Assembly (NCBI GenBank): GCA_036005125.1
Contig: DASYQV010000081.1
Span: 1 to 24,552 of the forward strand
Direction: 5' to 3'
Source of the DNA: DASYQV01 sp036005125
Lineage (GTDB): Bacteria; Acidobacteriota; Vicinamibacteria; Vicinamibacterales; UBA2999
DNA: 24,552 nucleotides
Shown here: positions 13,159 to 20,410 of the stretch, one piece after another
Position numbering within the stretch: position 1 is the stretch's first letter
How the letters are laid out: every line of letters starts with the position of its first letter
Made by a program: the position numbers and the translations under genes
Notes under the pieces: generated by a model
The model's database searches: none
Told to the model about the DNA's origin: nothing
The model's input: only the letters and a program-made list of their open reading frames with translations

Positions 13159-14658
13159 ATGGCATTGGCGACCACAACCCTCCCCCCGGTTGTCTCCGCA
13201 CGTGCGCACGCGGCCGCGTACGTCGAGCGGTCGTCCTTGTCCTCGCGGAGATCGATTCCAGCCAAGGGCCTGGTGGCAACATGCGACGTGGGCGCCGTGA
13301 TGACGACGCTCGGTCTCATCCTCGCCCTCCGCACCGTCAACCGATGGCCGGACCGGATCTCCGGGTTCCTGTCGCTCTACATCTCCGTCCAGGATCTGGT
13401 CCTGGTGATCGCCGTCGCGGCAGTCACCTTCGCCGTATTCGCGGCCGTCGGCTTGTACGACGCCGCCCGCGTACGACGATGGGGTGACGAAATCGGACGG
13501 GTGTTCCTCGGGACGACCGCACTTGCGGCGCTGACAGCGGCGCTCATCGCGACGAGTCACGCGGCCGTTCTGGATCGATCGGCCCTGGTCCACTTCTGGG
13601 CGGCAAGCTGTGCGGCCGTCGCGGTCACCCGGGCCGGCCGGGCCTGGCTCGCGCAATCGGCCTGGGACTGTCGGCGTGCGCTCATCGTCGGTTCCGGGCC
13701 GCACGCGCTGCGCATCTGTCGCGAGCTCTCGAGGGACCCGCGCGTCTCCTACCGCGTGCTGGGATTTGTCGACAGCGATACGGCCACGCCCAGTCCGTTC
13801 ATGATGCGTCGCATGCTCGGCTCGCTCGACGCGCTCGAAGCGATTCTGGTTCGCGAGCACGTCGACGAGGTGCATGTCGGGCTTCCGGTGAAATCGCACT
13901 ACCCGCAAATACAGGAGACGATCCGCGTCTGCGAGCGCGTGGGCGTGAAGGTGGTGTACGGCGCCGACATCTTCGGCACCGAGCTCGCGCGGGCGCACGT
14001 CGATCGCGCCTACCAACCCGCGCCTCGCGTCGAGCTGCAGGTGGTCACCGAAGGGATCTCGGTGGTGCTCAAGCGCGCGGTCGATGTCATCGGCGCGACG
14101 ATCGCGCTCATCGTCCTGGGCCCGCTGATGCTCGTCACGGCGGCCGCGATCACGTTGACGAGCGATGGTCCCGTCATCTTCTCCCAGGAACGGTACGGCC
14201 TGAACCGCCGGCGGTTCCGCATGTGGAAGTTCCGGACGATGGTCAAGGATGCCGAGCGCCTGCAGGCGCCGCTCGAGTCGCGCAACGAGGTGCGCGGGCC
14301 CGTCTTCAAGATCACGCGCGACCCGCGCGTGACGCCGCTCGGCCGCTGGCTGCGCCGCACGTCGATCGACGAGCTGCCGCAGCTCTTCAACGTGATCAAG
14401 GGCGACATGTCGCTCGTCGGTCCGCGTCCGCTGCCGATCCGCGACGTGCTCCGGTTCACGCGATCGTCGGACATGCGGCGGTTCAGCGTGCGTCCGGGCC
14501 TGACCGGTTTATGGCAGGTCAGCGGGCGCAGCCGGCTCGACTTCGATCAGTGGATCACGCTCGACCTGCGCTACATCGACCGTTGGTCGCTGGCGCTCGA
14601 CTTCGCGATTCTGGCACGCACCCTCCCTGCGGTGATTCGCGGGACGGGCGCCATGTGA
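13159..14658 (+). CDS. Polyprenyl-phosphate glycosylphosphotransferase (initiating sugar transferase)
   Basis: A 499-residue inner-membrane enzyme that begins repeat-unit assembly by moving a sugar-1-phosphate from a nucleotide sugar to undecaprenyl phosphate. About four membrane helices occupy residues 35-165 and a Rossmann-like CoA-binding-type domain follows (RRALIVGSGPHALRICRELS, about 174-295). The catalytic bacterial sugar transferase domain runs from about 303: KRAVDVIGATIALIVLGPLM, FSQERYGLNRRRFRMWKFRT, FKITRDPRVTPLGRWLRRTS, DELPQLFNVIKGDMSLVGPR and RPGLTGLWQVSGRSRLDF. Full length for the WbaP/WcaJ/GumD-like family; the sugar cannot be read from the sequence. The ATG is preceded by AGAGGA with a 10-base gap. 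Hairpins border it on both sides, so it may be expressed separately from its neighbours. Confidence 0.95.
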   Translation: MALATTTLPPVVSARAHAAAYVERSSLSSRRSIPAKGLVATCDVGAVMTTLGLILALRTVNRWPDRISGFLSLYISVQDLVLVIAVAAVTFAVFAAVGLYDAARVRRWGDEIGRVFLGTTALAALTAALIATSHAAVLDRSALVHFWAASCAAVAVTRAGRAWLAQSAWDCRRALIVGSGPHALRICRELSRDPRVSYRVLGFVDSDTATPSPFMMRRMLGSLDALEAILVREHVDEVHVGLPVKSHYPQIQETIRVCERVGVKVVYGADIFGTELARAHVDRAYQPAPRVELQVVTEGISVVLKRAVDVIGATIALIVLGPLMLVTAAAITLTSDGPVIFSQERYGLNRRRFRMWKFRTMVKDAERLQAPLESRNEVRGPVFKITRDPRVTPLGRWLRRTSIDELPQLFNVIKGDMSLVGPRPLPIRDVLRFTRSSDMRRFSVRPGLTGLWQVSGRSRLDFDQWITLDLRYIDRWSLALDFAILARTLPAVIRGTGAM

Positions 14659-14668
14659 GATGAGAACC

Positions 14669-14782
14669 GGCTCAGGACTCAAGGCTCAGGGCTCAGGTCC
14701 TGCTTGTCGTTCGCTCCGGCCGAACGGTTCGGAAGCATCGAGTAGAAGCAGGGCATGAGCCATGAGCCCTAAGCCCTGAGCC
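14669..14782. repeat. Heptamer-built hairpin (GGCTCAG units)
   Basis: Left arm 14669-14705 and right arm 14746-14782 are complementary at 31 of 37 positions. The left arm reads GGCTCAG, GACTCAA, GGCTCAG, GGCTCAG; the right arm is built of GCCATGA, GCCCTAA and GCCCTGA type units. CCGAA-CGG-TTCGG forms the loop hairpin. It starts 10 bases after the upstream stop and ends about 30 bases before the epimerase gene, filling the 150-base gap almost completely. Confidence 0.8.
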
Positions 14783-14814
14783 AACTTCGTGGGAGACAGA
14801 GGAGGGTCGTGACA

Positions 14815-15822
14815 ATGACTGCGAATCGTGGCTGGCGAGTGGTGGTGACGGGTGCGGGCGGGTTCATCGGCCACCACCTCGTCACGCACTTGAAGCGTCG
14901 TGGCGCGTGGGTCCGCGGTGTGGATCTGAAAGATCCTGAATTCGGCCCCACCGACGCCGACGAGTTCCTGATCCGGGATCTCCGGCGCTGGGAGGCCTGC
15001 CTGGAGGCGACGGCCGACGCCGACGACGTGTACGCGCTCGCAGCCGACATGGGTGGCATGGGTTTCATCTCGAATCATCACGCCGAGATTCTTCACAACA
15101 ACCTGCTCATCAGCACCCACACGATGGAAGCGGCGCGGCAGAACAGGGCCCGGCGCTACCTCTACACGTCGTCGGCCTGCGTCTACCCCGAATATCGTCA
15201 GACGACGACCGACGTGCAGCCGCTCAAGGAGGAGGATGCGTATCCGGCGCAGCCGCAGGACGCCTACGGGTGGGAGAAGCTGGTGACCGAGCGTCTCTGC
15301 CTCCATTACCGAGATGACTACGGTCTCGACACCCGCATCGTACGGTTCCACAACATCTTCGGCCCGCTCGGGACGTGGCGCGGCGGGCGCGAGAAGGCGC
15401 CGGCCGCGATGTGCCGCAAGGTGGCCATCGCGAAGCTGACGGGCATGCACGAGATCGAGATCTGGGGAGACGGCGAGCAGACGCGGTCGTTCTGCTACAT
15501 CGACGACTGCGTCGCGGGCCTCGAACGCCTGATGGAGTCCGCCTATCGCGATCCCATCAACCTCGGGCAGGACCGTCTCATCAGCATCAACGAGCTCGCG
15601 CACATGGTGGCGAAAGTGGCCGGCATATCGGTGACCAGGCGCCACGTGCCCGGGCCGCAGGGCGTTCGCGGGCGCAACTCCGACAACAACCGGCTCCGCC
15701 AGGTGCTCGGATGGGAGCCGCAGGTGTCGCTCGAGGAGGGCATCGCCCGCACCTACAAGTGGATCGAGGCACAGGTGGAAGCCGCGCTCCCGGCCCAGGG
15801 GGTCAGCGATGCGGCTGCATGA
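14815..15822 (+). CDS. GDP-mannose 3,5-epimerase-like extended SDR enzyme
   Basis: A 335-residue NAD-dependent epimerase. The nucleotide-binding motif is VVVTGAGGFIGHHLVTHLKR. The rest closely follows the GDP-mannose-3,5-epimerase pattern known from plants: ADMGGMGFISNHHAEI, SSACVYPEYRQTTTD, DAYGWEKLVTERLCLHY (catalytic YxxxK), RFHNIFGPLGTW, GGREKAPAAMCRK, WGDGEQTRSFCYIDDC and GPQGVRGRNSDNNRLRQVLG. The plant enzyme converts GDP-D-mannose to GDP-L-galactose or GDP-L-gulose, so the repeat unit may contain an L-hexose made from GDP-mannose; that is inference from similarity. A GTG at 14809 is in frame, but AGGAGGG with an 8-base gap favours ATG 14815. It overlaps the next gene by 14 bases. No GDP-mannose synthesis gene is in the window. 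Confidence 0.88.
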   Translation: MTANRGWRVVVTGAGGFIGHHLVTHLKRRGAWVRGVDLKDPEFGPTDADEFLIRDLRRWEACLEATADADDVYALAADMGGMGFISNHHAEILHNNLLISTHTMEAARQNRARRYLYTSSACVYPEYRQTTTDVQPLKEEDAYPAQPQDAYGWEKLVTERLCLHYRDDYGLDTRIVRFHNIFGPLGTWRGGREKAPAAMCRKVAIAKLTGMHEIEIWGDGEQTRSFCYIDDCVAGLERLMESAYRDPINLGQDRLISINELAHMVAKVAGISVTRRHVPGPQGVRGRNSDNNRLRQVLGWEPQVSLEEGIARTYKWIEAQVEAALPAQGVSDAAA

Positions 15823-16645
15823 TTCGTTCGCCAACGTCGTTCCGCGCGTGGACGTCATGGGCGTGCAGGTCAGCGCCATCAACCTCGGACAGGCGCTCGA
15901 CGTGCTCGATCACTGGATCACGACGGGCAGCGCCAACTACGTCTGCGTCACGGGCGTCCACGGTGTGATGGAGAGCCGGCGCGACGAACGGCTGCGTAAC
16001 ATCCACAACGCGGCGGGCCTGGTGACGCCCGATGGCATGCCGCTCGTCTGGTGGACGCGGGCCTGCGGCTGGAGTCACGTCGGCCGCGTATACGGCCCGG
16101 ACCTCCTGCTGGCCTGCTGCGAGCGGTCGATCGCGACCGGCTACCGCCATTTTTTCTACGGCGGAGCGGAGGGCGTCGCGGACCTGCTGGCGCGGCGCCT
16201 GAGTCGGCGGTTTCCCGGGCTGATCGTCGCGGGGACGTATACGCCCCCGTTCCGGCCGCTGACGCCGGACGAGGACGAACAGGTCGTGGCGTACATCAAC
16301 GAAGCCGCCCCCGACATCGTGTGGGTCGGGTTGAGCACGCCGAAGCAGGAATACTGGATGGCCGAGCACTTCAACCGGCTCGCGGCGCCGGTGCTGATTG
16401 GCGTTGGCGCCGCGTTCGACTTCCACTCCGGGCTCAAGCGGCAGGCGCCGCGATGGATGCAGCAGAGCGGCATCGAGTGGCTGTTCCGACTGGCCAGCGA
16501 GCCGCGACGCCTCTGGAAACGCTACCTGCAGAACAATCCGGCATTCGTGTGGCTCGCTCTCGAGGAAATCTGGCGTACGGCCCGGGCCGCGCACGACCTC
16601 AAAACGGCTCGCCCGCCCGAGCGAACGACCAGATGGATTGCATGA
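15809..16645 (+). CDS. WecG/TagA/CpsF-family glycosyltransferase (GT26)
   Basis: A 278-residue cytosolic/peripheral enzyme that adds a sugar (N-acetylmannosamine-type donors in characterised members) to the lipid-linked primer. Family signatures are plain: VQVSAINLGQALDVLDHWI, YVCVTGVHGVMESRRDERL, GLVTPDGMPLVWWTR, RVYGPDLLLACCE, HFFYGGAEGVADLLARRL, DIVWVGLSTPKQEYWMAEH, VLIGVGAAFDFHSGLKRQAP and QQSGIEWLFRLASEPRRLWK. The full family length is present. The start overlaps the epimerase stop by 14 bases and the TGA overlaps the next gene's ATG, so it is translationally coupled on both sides. It probably acts directly after the initiating glycosylphosphotransferase. The actual donor sugar is unknown. 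Confidence 0.95.
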   Translation: MRLHDSFANVVPRVDVMGVQVSAINLGQALDVLDHWITTGSANYVCVTGVHGVMESRRDERLRNIHNAAGLVTPDGMPLVWWTRACGWSHVGRVYGPDLLLACCERSIATGYRHFFYGGAEGVADLLARRLSRRFPGLIVAGTYTPPFRPLTPDEDEQVVAYINEAAPDIVWVGLSTPKQEYWMAEHFNRLAAPVLIGVGAAFDFHSGLKRQAPRWMQQSGIEWLFRLASEPRRLWKRYLQNNPAFVWLALEEIWRTARAAHDLKTARPPERTTRWIA

Positions 16646-18099
16646 TGCTCGACGACGCCGCCCGTCGTCTGCCGCGCATCGAATCGCAGGTGGCCTGGAC
16701 CGCCGCAGGGGTGGCGGTGCTCGTGATGGTCGGATACGGGGCCGGCGCCGATCTCCGGATGTCGGTGGCACTCGTCGGCGCGGTGGCGCTTGTCGCGCTG
16801 GCAGCGGTGTCGTACCAGCATCCTCGTGCGGCGATCGCTGCATGTTTCGTGATGGTCCTTCTCGCCGGCACCAAGTTCAGGATGCGCGAGGCGTCCGATT
16901 CGCTCGACGGATCGATGGACGCCCAAATCCTTTTCGAGCTCGCGCTCTTTGCAGCCGTCGGCGTAGCCGTGCTCGCCGGCTGGATTGCCGCGGGCGATCG
17001 CCGCCCGGCGCCGCATCTGAAGATGCGGCCTACGTACGTGGAAGTGCTCCTCGGCGGGTACGCGGGCATCGCGCTGCTGTCGACGCTCTGGTCTGCGGCG
17101 CCAATGCTGACACTCGTCCGCGCCGGGCAGCTCCTCGTCGTGTCGGCCATGGCGATCGCTTCCGTCCGCATGCTGACGCCAGCCGCCGCGCTGTGGACCG
17201 GCTGCGCGAGCGTGGCCGTGTATTCGATCGGCTGCTCGGTAATCGGACCCACCTTTCCGTGGTCCTCCGAGTTCGCGGATGCGTCGGACCGGATTCGCTT
17301 CGCGTGGTTTTCGGTCCACCCGATTGCGGTGGGGACCCTCACCGGTATTGCTGCCCTCGGTCTCCTGTCAACCGCGTTCTGGACATCACCGCATCGCACC
17401 GGTCGACTGCTTGGCATTCCTCTCTATTGGCATGCCACGCCGCTTGTCATCATTCTCGTCATGACGAATTCCCGCGGTCCGCTGCTGGCGTTCGTCGCCG
17501 GTGTCTGTACGCTGGCGTTCCTACGGCTGCGATCGCCCGCGCGCATTCCACTCATGCTCGTCGCCGCGGCGTCGATGCTGGTGATGGTTGCGATCGGACC
17601 AAATCTGCAGGTGTGGATCTTTTCGGCCTCGACGCAGAACTCGACGCTGAATGACTTCTTCTTTCAAGGCCAGAGCGCCGAGGGCCTGCTCGGGCTGAAC
17701 GGGCGTCTCGATCTGTGGACCGATCTTGCCCCTGCGATGGCGGCACACCCGATCCTCGGGTACGGGTACCAGGCATCGAGAGCGACGCTGCTCGACGTCG
17801 CGTCGTGGGCCGGTTACGCGCACAACGCGCTCATGCAGACCATTCTCGACCTTGGTATCGCAGGCACCGCCGCGCTCGGACTGCTCGTAGCCGTCGCCTC
17901 GTCCGCTGCCATCAGGCCGAGGCTTGCGCCCTGGCTGCGCGGCACGTCGGCAGCGCTGATGGTCTTTCTCGTCCTCAATTCGGTTGGCACGGAGAGTTTT
18001 GCGGGGGCTCCCGGCTTCGAAACGCTGCTGTTGTTCGTGTGCGCGTTGTCGGTCGAGTCCGGCCGTCGCGCCGCTTCCCGCGCGGCAACACCGCTATGA
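16642..18099 (+). CDS. Wzy-type polysaccharide polymerase / O-antigen ligase family membrane protein
   Basis: A protein of about 485 residues with some 11-12 membrane helices, the expected inner-membrane polymerase that joins lipid-linked repeat units in the periplasm. Typical landmarks are MTNSRGPLLAFVAGV, a large periplasmic loop (about residues 320-370, with LGLNGRLDLWTDLAPAMAAH), GYGYQASRATLL and AHNALMQTILDLGIAGTAALG. Three in-frame ATGs lie at 16633, 16642 and 16645; 16642 makes the usual ATGA overlap with the upstream stop, 16633 would lengthen it by 3 residues. Residues 124-133 (PHLKMRPTYV) are encoded by a REP-like palindrome in a loop between two helices, an apparent in-frame insertion. 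ATGA overlap with the next gene. Confidence 0.88.
   Translation: MMLDDAARRLPRIESQVAWTAAGVAVLVMVGYGAGADLRMSVALVGAVALVALAAVSYQHPRAAIAACFVMVLLAGTKFRMREASDSLDGSMDAQILFELALFAAVGVAVLAGWIAAGDRRPAPHLKMRPTYVEVLLGGYAGIALLSTLWSAAPMLTLVRAGQLLVVSAMAIASVRMLTPAAALWTGCASVAVYSIGCSVIGPTFPWSSEFADASDRIRFAWFSVHPIAVGTLTGIAALGLLSTAFWTSPHRTGRLLGIPLYWHATPLVIILVMTNSRGPLLAFVAGVCTLAFLRLRSPARIPLMLVAAASMLVMVAIGPNLQVWIFSASTQNSTLNDFFFQGQSAEGLLGLNGRLDLWTDLAPAMAAHPILGYGYQASRATLLDVASWAGYAHNALMQTILDLGIAGTAALGLLVAVASSAAIRPRLAPWLRGTSAALMVFLVLNSVGTESFAGAPGFETLLLFVCALSVESGRRAASRAATPL
17011..17036. repeat. REP-like palindrome inside the wzy-type gene
   Basis: CCGCATC-TGAA-GATGCGG followed by CCTACG has the same TGAA loop and the same CCTACG tail as the extragenic copies ending at 3734 and 10425. 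It lies in frame within the coding sequence, in a predicted cytoplasmic or periplasmic loop, and adds no stop. Confidence 0.75.
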
Positions 18100-19310
18100 A
18101 CGTGCTGGTCGTTCACAACCGGTACAAAGAGGCCGGCGGCGAGGATCGCGTCGTCGATCTGGAGACCACGCTCCTCGCGCGGAACGGCCATCGTGTCCTG
18201 CGCTACACGGTTGACAATCACGACGTCGAGCGCCTGAGCCGCGTCGCCCTCGCGTGCCGCACGTTCTGGAACCACGACATCTACCGTGAGATCCGCGACG
18301 TCATCGCGCGCGAGCGCGTCAGCGTGATGCACGTGCACAACACGCTGCCGCTCATCTCGCCTGCCGTGTACTACGCGGCGAGAGCGGAAGGGATTCCTGT
18401 CGTTCAGACGCTGCACAACTACCGGCTGATCTGCTCGAACGCCGTCTGCGTTCGGGACGGCCGGCCCTGCACGGCGTGCGTGGGCGCGGTGCTCCCGTGG
18501 CGTGCAGTGCGCCACGCGTGTTATCGGGGCAGCCGCACGGCATCTGCGGCGGTCGCGGGTCTGGTGCTGCTCCATCGCGGGCTGCGAACCTGGCAGCGCC
18601 GGGTGGATGCGTACATCGCGCCCACCGAGTTCGCCCGCCGCCTGTTCGTGGCGGGCGGGGTTCCCGCCGAACGGATCGTCGTGAAGCCTCATTTCGTGGA
18701 TCCGGATCCGGGTGTCGGGTCGGGACGGGGCGGATATGCGTTGTTCGTCGGGCGGCTCTCGGTCGAAAAAGGCGTCCAGACGCTGCTGGACGCGTGGACG
18801 CAGCTTGGATCGCGCGTGCCGCTGACGATCGTCGGAGATGGACCGCTCGCGTCGAAGGTTGCCGACGCGGCGAGCCGGCTCGAAGGCGTGCGATGGCTCG
18901 GCCGGCAATCGCAGGCGGACGTGCAGCGTCTCATGCGAGACGCTGCCTTCGTGGTGGCGCCCTCGCTCGCATACGAAACGTTCGGGCGGGTGATCATCGA
19001 AGCCTTTGCGGCCGGGACGCCGGTCGTGGCATCGGCCGACGGCGCCGCGGCGGAGCTCGTCGAGCGTGCACGCACGGGTTTACTGATGCGACCTGGCGAC
19101 GCGCGCGATCTGGTTGCCAACGTGGAGTGGCTTCTGGCGCACCACTGTTTCAGGGACTCGATGCGGAGGGCGGCGCGATACACATACGAGGAGCGGTTCA
19201 CCGCACAGGGCAACTATCGCTTGCTGATGGCGATCTACAACGACGTCCTTCCGCGGGCTGCGAGGCAGCCGACGCCCGGGGTGCTCGCGGGGCAGGAGGC
19301 AGCGCGATGA
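18096..19310 (+). CDS. GT4-family glycosyltransferase
   Basis: A 404-residue GT-B-fold retaining glycosyltransferase, probably adding one sugar of the repeat unit on the cytoplasmic face. The N-terminal half has MNVLVVHNRYKEAGGEDRVV, HVHNTLPLISPAVYYAA and QTLHNYRLICSNAVCVRDG with a cysteine cluster (C-x4-C-x6-C-x2-C) seen in a GT4 subgroup with this HNYRL motif. The C-terminal half has YALFVGRLSVEKGVQTLLDA, PLTIVGDGPL, VRWLGRQSQADVQRLM and the donor-binding ExFGRVIIEAFAAGTPVVAS. The frame is open upstream, but ATG 18096 begins exactly at the first beta strand and overlaps the wzy stop by 4 bases. It overlaps the next GT4 gene by 4 bases. Donor and acceptor are unknown. Confidence 0.92.
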   Translation: MNVLVVHNRYKEAGGEDRVVDLETTLLARNGHRVLRYTVDNHDVERLSRVALACRTFWNHDIYREIRDVIARERVSVMHVHNTLPLISPAVYYAARAEGIPVVQTLHNYRLICSNAVCVRDGRPCTACVGAVLPWRAVRHACYRGSRTASAAVAGLVLLHRGLRTWQRRVDAYIAPTEFARRLFVAGGVPAERIVVKPHFVDPDPGVGSGRGGYALFVGRLSVEKGVQTLLDAWTQLGSRVPLTIVGDGPLASKVADAASRLEGVRWLGRQSQADVQRLMRDAAFVVAPSLAYETFGRVIIEAFAAGTPVVASADGAAAELVERARTGLLMRPGDARDLVANVEWLLAHHCFRDSMRRAARYTYEERFTAQGNYRLLMAIYNDVLPRAARQPTPGVLAGQEAAR

Positions 19311-20410
19311 GACGCATCGTCCACTACTACCCGGATGCGATGGGCAACTCGGGCGTCACCCACGCGCTCTGGACGTGGGCCCGCGCTCAGGCGGCGTCGG
19401 GAGCGGAAGTGTGCGTGCTGCACGCGCCGTCCTCGCAGCCGACGACCGCTGCATCGTTTGTCTCGAAAGACCTTGGTCCGGGCCTTGTGGAGAAGTCTGT
19501 TTCGCATCGCGGGCGACATCGCCTCGCGCGCTGGCCGGTCGGTCTTGATCGCTATCTCGGTCGCAATGACCTGCTCGTGCTTCACGAAGGCTGGGTTCCG
19601 AGCAATCTGGTGGCGGCGGCGGCAGCCCGCCGCGCTTGCGTCCCGTACGTCGTGATGCCGCATGGTGTCTACGAGCCGGCGTGGACCGAGTACCTGAAGC
19701 CGCCGCTGTCGCTTCGCCGCCGGCTCGAACGGGGTCTGCTGGAACGCGCGGCGGCGGTGCACGTCTTCTTCGATTCGGAAATTGCAGTCGTGAGGTCGCT
19801 CGCCCCGTGCGCCAGCTTCATGACGATACCGACGGGGTTCGATCTGCCGGAAGAACGATGGACCGGCGGAGGCGGCTATCTCGCATGGGTCGGACGGATC
19901 GATCCCATCAACAAAGGGTTGGATGTGCTCGCGCGCGCGATCGCGCGCCTCGACCCCGACGAGCGTCCTGTCGTACGCATTCAAGGGTACGACTACAAGG
20001 GCGGCATCGCGTGTCTGCGGCGGATTATTGACGAACTGGCCGTGCGCGAATGGGTGCACCTCGATGGCGCGATTGCCGGTGCCGAAAAGACGCGGTTCCT
20101 CCAGCACGGGGATGGATATCTCCTCCCTTCACGGTGGGAGTGCCACAGCCTCGCCTTGCTCGAGAATCTCGCGCTGGGCGTGCCGTGCCTCGTGTCGAGT
20201 GTCATCCACATCGCCAGGACACTGGACCGCACCGGCGCCGCCGTGCTCGCACCGCCAAGCGACACGGAGCTGGCGTACGCGCTGGGGCGGCTGACCGCCG
20301 CGGGTCGCGACATTGCCGGCCGCGGTCGCGCGCTCGTTCGTGAGGCGTTCAACTGGACCACGCTGCTGCCCCGATTCCATGCGGCTCTCGGCAGTCTGGG
20401 TCTGCAATGA
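19307..20410 (+). CDS. GT4-family glycosyltransferase
   Basis: A 367-residue GT-B-fold glycosyltransferase. It starts MRRIVHYYPDAMGNSGVTHA, has the acceptor-side segment YVVMPHGVYEPAWTEYLKPP, then GYLAWVGRIDPINKGLDVLA, IQGYDYKGG, WVHLDGAIAGAEKTRFLQHG and YLLPSRWECHSLALLENLAL. The usual ExFG donor motif appears as EChSLALLENLALGVPCLVS, which keeps both glutamates. The ATG at 19307 is supported by AGGAGG with a 7-base gap, the best ribosome site in this part of the operon; the longer open frame upstream is discarded. ATGA overlaps on both sides place it in one coupled series with its neighbours. The sugar specificity cannot be read. Confidence 0.92.
   Translation: MRRIVHYYPDAMGNSGVTHALWTWARAQAASGAEVCVLHAPSSQPTTAASFVSKDLGPGLVEKSVSHRGRHRLARWPVGLDRYLGRNDLLVLHEGWVPSNLVAAAAARRACVPYVVMPHGVYEPAWTEYLKPPLSLRRRLERGLLERAAAVHVFFDSEIAVVRSLAPCASFMTIPTGFDLPEERWTGGGGYLAWVGRIDPINKGLDVLARAIARLDPDERPVVRIQGYDYKGGIACLRRIIDELAVREWVHLDGAIAGAEKTRFLQHGDGYLLPSRWECHSLALLENLALGVPCLVSSVIHIARTLDRTGAAVLAPPSDTELAYALGRLTAAGRDIAGRGRALVREAFNWTTLLPRFHAALGSLGLQ

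Noticed and set aside
14689..14704. Sigma54-like site GGGCTC-AGGTC-CTGCT before the epimerase gene
   Set aside because: It has the right GG-GC spacing but few other matches and is simply part of the heptamer hairpin.
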